From the NCBI RefSeq assembly GCF_900108515.1, contig NZ_FNWW01000001.1, positions 496,001 to 560,000 on the forward strand: a DNA stretch of 64,000 bases. Reading direction: 5' to 3'. Positions 61,394-64,000 of the stretch are shown piece after piece. Under the pieces are notes generated by a model. The model saw nothing but the letters and a program-made list of their open reading frames with translations. It had not been told where the DNA came from and ran no database searches. Position 1 is the stretch's first letter, and each line of letters begins with the position of its first letter. The translations under genes were made by a program, and so were the position numbers. The stretch comes from Halobacillus karajensis. Lineage in GTDB: Bacteria > Bacillota > Bacilli > Bacillales > Halobacillaceae.

Positions 61394-61988
61394 GAATTTT
61401 TTTGACGAGACGATCAATATACTCTTCCAACTCATCCCGGGTATTTCGGTAAACCGTAAGATTGCCTCCGAATGGGTCGGATATATTTAAATCTGGAAGC
61501 TCTTTTTCAAGCTGTTCAATTTCCTGAATTTCTTCTTCTAGTTCTTCAAACAGCTTTTGTTCCAACTCGTGCTCATCCACTTTGTCCTGATATTCATGAA
61601 TAATCGATAAACGCTTTTCTTCAAAAGCCGAATATAAATTTTTTAAATGAGTCCATTGCTCCTCCTCTATGAGGACATATTCTTTAAGCGTATAAAATTT
61701 CTCTTGATGATCTGGATATTGGAGAGCCAGTGTTTGTTTGTGTCGGTCGGTCATTGTGAGTACAAGATCTGCCCACCCCAGTACTTCTGAATCTACTGGA
61801 CTTGTTTTATGATCAAGGTGCAGATCAACTTCGCGAAGGACAAGTGCTGAGTTTTCCGCAAGCGGTTCCCCTTTTCCAGCAAAGATCCCTGCAGAGCGTA
61901 CTTCCCCTTCCTGGAGCTTGTTTTTTAATAATGCCTCCGCCATCGGGCTACGGCATGTATTTCCTGTACAGACAAATAATATGTTCAT
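61380..61988 (-). CDS. ywlE: Protein arginine phosphatase, LMW type, with coiled-coil insertion
   Basis: A 202-residue low-molecular-weight phosphatase of the YwlE group, which removes phosphate from phospho-arginine and opposes McsB. The active loop is CTGNTCRSPMAEAL with Cys7; the Thr in CTGNT is the residue linked to arginine specificity. The general-acid Asp is in ISDPFGG (Asp171). Known YwlE has about 150 residues; here some 64 residues replace about eight between FYTLKEYV and DPFGG, mostly a Glu-rich coiled coil. The ATG at 61988 follows GAGGAGAA. Confidence 0.92.
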   Translation of the reverse strand: MNILFVCTGNTCRSPMAEALLKNKLQEGEVRSAGIFAGKGEPLAENSALVLREVDLHLDHKTSPVDSEVLGWADLVLTMTDRHKQTLALQYPDHQEKFYTLKEYVLIEEEQWTHLKNLYSAFEEKRLSIIHEYQDKVDEHELEQKLFEELEEEIQEIEQLEKELPDLNISDPFGGNLTVYRNTRDELEEYIDRLVKKIHGGE

Positions 61989-62059
61989 AGCCAATCTTCT
62001 CCTCAACGATAGTCCATTTTCTTTATTTTACCATAGGTATTTAGCAGACGGAAATTTTG

Positions 62060-62596
62060 TCAAAAAATGGCGTTTAATCCTAATGCGCATAAAATACTTC
62101 CACCTAGAAGTTCACTGTACGTACCGAGCAGGCCTCCTGCTCTCCGGCCAATAATGAATCCCATCCACGTCAATACCATGCTAAACAAACCGAATGAAAG
62201 AACAGATATATACACTTCGGCCTCTCTTAGGCCTAAGCTGAACCCGACAGGGAAACTATCAATGCTGACACTCAAGGCGAACAACCAGATCCCCCACCCC
62301 GTCATTCTGTAGGATACAGAGTGTTTCTCTGTGAATGAAGCCAAAACAGCATAAGCTCCAAGTCCAAACAACATGACACCACCTGCTAGTGTAGCCCATT
62401 CACTTGCACTATCAGACAACCACTTTCCAAGAAGGATTCCCAATCCCGGCATAAGTATATGAAAAGCACCAATAACAATCCCCGTGTAAAAGGCATGTCT
62501 CAGCCGCACAGATTGCAAGCCCATACCTAATGAAACTGAGAAAGCGTCTAGACCTAAGGCAATCGATAACAAAATTAATGAAGTGAGCTGTTCCAA
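62060..62596 (-). CDS. mntP: Manganese efflux pump MntP
   Basis: A 178-residue six-helix exporter. Repeated motifs with the Asp residues essential in the family are LGLDAFSVSLGMGLQ in helix 1 and LSVSIDSFPVGFSLGLRE in helix 4. It protects against Mn2+ excess. Same place as ywlD of B. subtilis, between ywlC and ywlE. No yybP-ykoY riboswitch was seen upstream. Confidence 0.93.
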   Translation of the reverse strand: MEQLTSLILLSIALGLDAFSVSLGMGLQSVRLRHAFYTGIVIGAFHILMPGLGILLGKWLSDSASEWATLAGGVMLFGLGAYAVLASFTEKHSVSYRMTGWGIWLFALSVSIDSFPVGFSLGLREAEVYISVLSFGLFSMVLTWMGFIIGRRAGGLLGTYSELLGGSILCALGLNAIF

Positions 62597-62654
62597 CTGA
62601 ATATCCCCCCTCGGACATGCTATATCATGGTATGCATGGGAGGAGGGTGGTATG

Positions 62655-63695
62655 TCAGCAGGTCTGGATCTTTTTGACAGCAGCTTTGTTAAGGCGGTTC
62701 ATTATAGCCGCACCGACGCCTTTTTCAGGAAATGACTCACATAAGATGACATCAACGTCTGATTTTTTAAACTCTCTTAAAGCCCCGTATAATCTTTCCG
62801 CCACCTGCCTGAGCTGCGTCCGTGATCCGCATCGGATGAGCGGTTGATGATCCATTTGATCCGCTAATTCGTCGCTTGCAATCACACCAACCCTTTTTCC
62901 ATCTACCTTTAATTGGTCGAGCTGCCGCATGAAGAATTCATCTTTCCCGTCAATCAACCATAACGGTGATTCTGGTGCATAATGTGTATACTTCATACCA
63001 GGAGATTTAGGCTTCTCTTTTTCATTCGCAAGGGCTGGATCAATCATGACTTGGGGAAGTACCTCTTCCAAGTCTTCTTTCGTAATACCGCCAGGGCGCA
63101 GGATGATGGGGACCTCCGTTGTACAATCTATTACGGTGGATTCCAGCCCCACTCCTGTGGGTCCTCCATCGAGAATTCCTGCTATTCGTCCGTCCAAATC
63201 CTGGTAGACATGATCAGCGGTCGTCGGACTAGGACGTCCGGAACGATTTGCACTTGGAGCTGCGAGCGGTTTGCCTGCAACTCGAAGCAACGTAAGCGCC
63301 AGTGGATGATCAGGCATACGTACGCCTATCGTGGACAACCCTGCCGTTACATTTTCTGCGGCTGTGCCATTACTATTAAGGACAAGCGTCAGCGGCCCAG
63401 GCCAAAACTGATCCATCAATTGACGGGCCATCGGTGGAATTTCCGATACTAATTCCTCTACTTGCCGCATATCCGCCACATGAACAATTAACGGGTTATC
63501 AGAAGGGCGTCCTTTGGCTTCAAAGATCCGTTGGACAGCTTCCTTTTCTGTGGCGTCTGCCCCTAGTCCGTAAACGGTTTCGGTTGGAAAAGCGACCACT
63601 TGCTTCTCTTGAAGTAATGCTGCCGCTTCTTTTATCGATCCATCTGTTTCCGCAGGGTCATTTACTTTTTTCCACAATAACGTTTCCATGCTCAT
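62655..63695 (-). CDS. ywlC: Threonylcarbamoyl-AMP synthase (Sua5 type)
   Basis: A 346-residue two-domain enzyme: YrdC-type catalytic domain (VVAFPTETVYGLGADATEKE, RPSDNPLIVHV, APSANRSGRPSPTTADHV) and a C-terminal Sua5 domain after a linker (KSPGMKYTHYAPESPLWLID). It makes threonylcarbamoyl-AMP for tRNA t6A37. The ATG at 63695 follows AAGGGG. In B. subtilis this gene is ywlC. Confidence 0.96.
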   Translation of the reverse strand: MSMETLLWKKVNDPAETDGSIKEAAALLQEKQVVAFPTETVYGLGADATEKEAVQRIFEAKGRPSDNPLIVHVADMRQVEELVSEIPPMARQLMDQFWPGPLTLVLNSNGTAAENVTAGLSTIGVRMPDHPLALTLLRVAGKPLAAPSANRSGRPSPTTADHVYQDLDGRIAGILDGGPTGVGLESTVIDCTTEVPIILRPGGITKEDLEEVLPQVMIDPALANEKEKPKSPGMKYTHYAPESPLWLIDGKDEFFMRQLDQLKVDGKRVGVIASDELADQMDHQPLIRCGSRTQLRQVAERLYGALREFKKSDVDVILCESFPEKGVGAAIMNRLNKAAVKKIQTC

Positions 63696-63768
63696 CGTAC
63701 GTACCCCTTTTTCATCTCTTATCACAATCTATTATGAGTAATTCTACAAAATATCGCAAATTTAGACA

Positions 63769-63943
63769 TTATTCACAAGATGTCCTCAAGTTATCCACAA
63801 TATTACCCACATATCCAAAGTTTCCGTTAGTAAGTTTCGTACTTCAGAAAAAATATTCACAAGTTATTAACAGTCAATACCCAATTTGTGAATAACTAAC
63901 CTATTTATTCACAGTTAGTTGTGATTAATTTCATATATCCACA
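63769..63943. promoter_or_regulatory. Cluster of DnaA boxes upstream of ywlC
   Basis: One perfect TTATCCACA (63791-63799) plus TTATTCACA at 63769-63777, 63905-63913 and, inverted, 63887-63895. Near matches are at 63803 (TTACCCACA), 63853 (ATATTCACA), 63864 (TTATTAACA) and 63935 (ATATCCACA). Eight sites in 175 bases is far more than chance. Confidence 0.85.
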
Positions 63944-64000
63944 ATCTTTTTTCGACATCTTTTCTCTTAAACTGTTGATGTTGCAAAAGAAAGTCCAGGG

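Noticed and set aside
62597-62654. Possible Mn riboswitch before mntP
   Set aside because: The gap is under 60 bases and holds no yybP-ykoY-like structure.

Overview
The window looks like chromosome from a low-GC, endospore-forming, flagellated member of the Bacillaceae, probably a salt-tolerant one of the Halobacillus type. The evidence is spoIIID, spoIID, spoIIQ, sinR, flhO/flhP, mbl, a Bacillus-type hut operon with HutP, strong AGGAGG ribosome sites, and long synteny with the B. subtilis ywlC-glyA-upp-atp-murA-spoIID-spoIIQ-spoIIID-mbl-flhOP-fabZ region. The genus is inference; no rRNA or tRNA gene was seen.

Left part (1 to about 10.7 kb) is metabolic and accessory. It holds a sodium:solute (acetate-type) symporter operon cut by the left edge with a perfect cre site, a frameshifted M15 cell-wall peptidase, a DsbA-family oxidoreductase, a DUF3100-type membrane pair divergent from a large permease, an aldose-epimerase-like protein, a lipoprotein and an LCP (LytR-type) wall-polymer ligase.

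From 10.77 to 16.7 kb is a complete histidine-utilisation operon, hutP-hutH-hutU-hutI-hutG. The genes are tightly overlapping, and a terminator hairpin with an adjacent NAG-N4-NAG-N4-NAG HutP site lies between hutP and hutH. From 16.8 to 26.1 kb is a sugar operon: ABC importer (binding protein and two permeases), LacI regulator, ThuA-like protein, two Gfo/Idh/MocA dehydrogenases, a TIM-barrel sugar isomerase/epimerase and a YesL-like protein. It has no ordinary glycosidase, which suggests glycoside breakdown through 3-keto intermediates.

From 26.4 to 36.5 kb genes are sparse: a CxxC mini-protein, decayed sequence, SinR without SinI, a CBS-domain protein, a PilZ protein, an RND efflux pump with its adaptor, an unknown protein, a decayed YjfB-like gene, an acidic lipoprotein, fabZ and a 48-residue membrane protein.

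From 36.9 to 63.7 kb, nearly all on the minus strand, is the conserved core: EpuA-like protein, flhP, flhO, mbl, spoIIID, spoIIQ, spoIID, murA, ywmB, DUF1146, the whole F1Fo ATP synthase operon (atpZ-I-B-E-F-H-A-G-D-C), a secreted subtilase, wecB, upp, glyA, ywlG, rpiB, ywlE, mntP and ywlC. The right edge carries a dense cluster of DnaA boxes upstream of ywlC. A dispersed palindromic repeat with core GATGACCTGGTAC recurs in several intergenic regions and has been used as a terminator stem at least twice.
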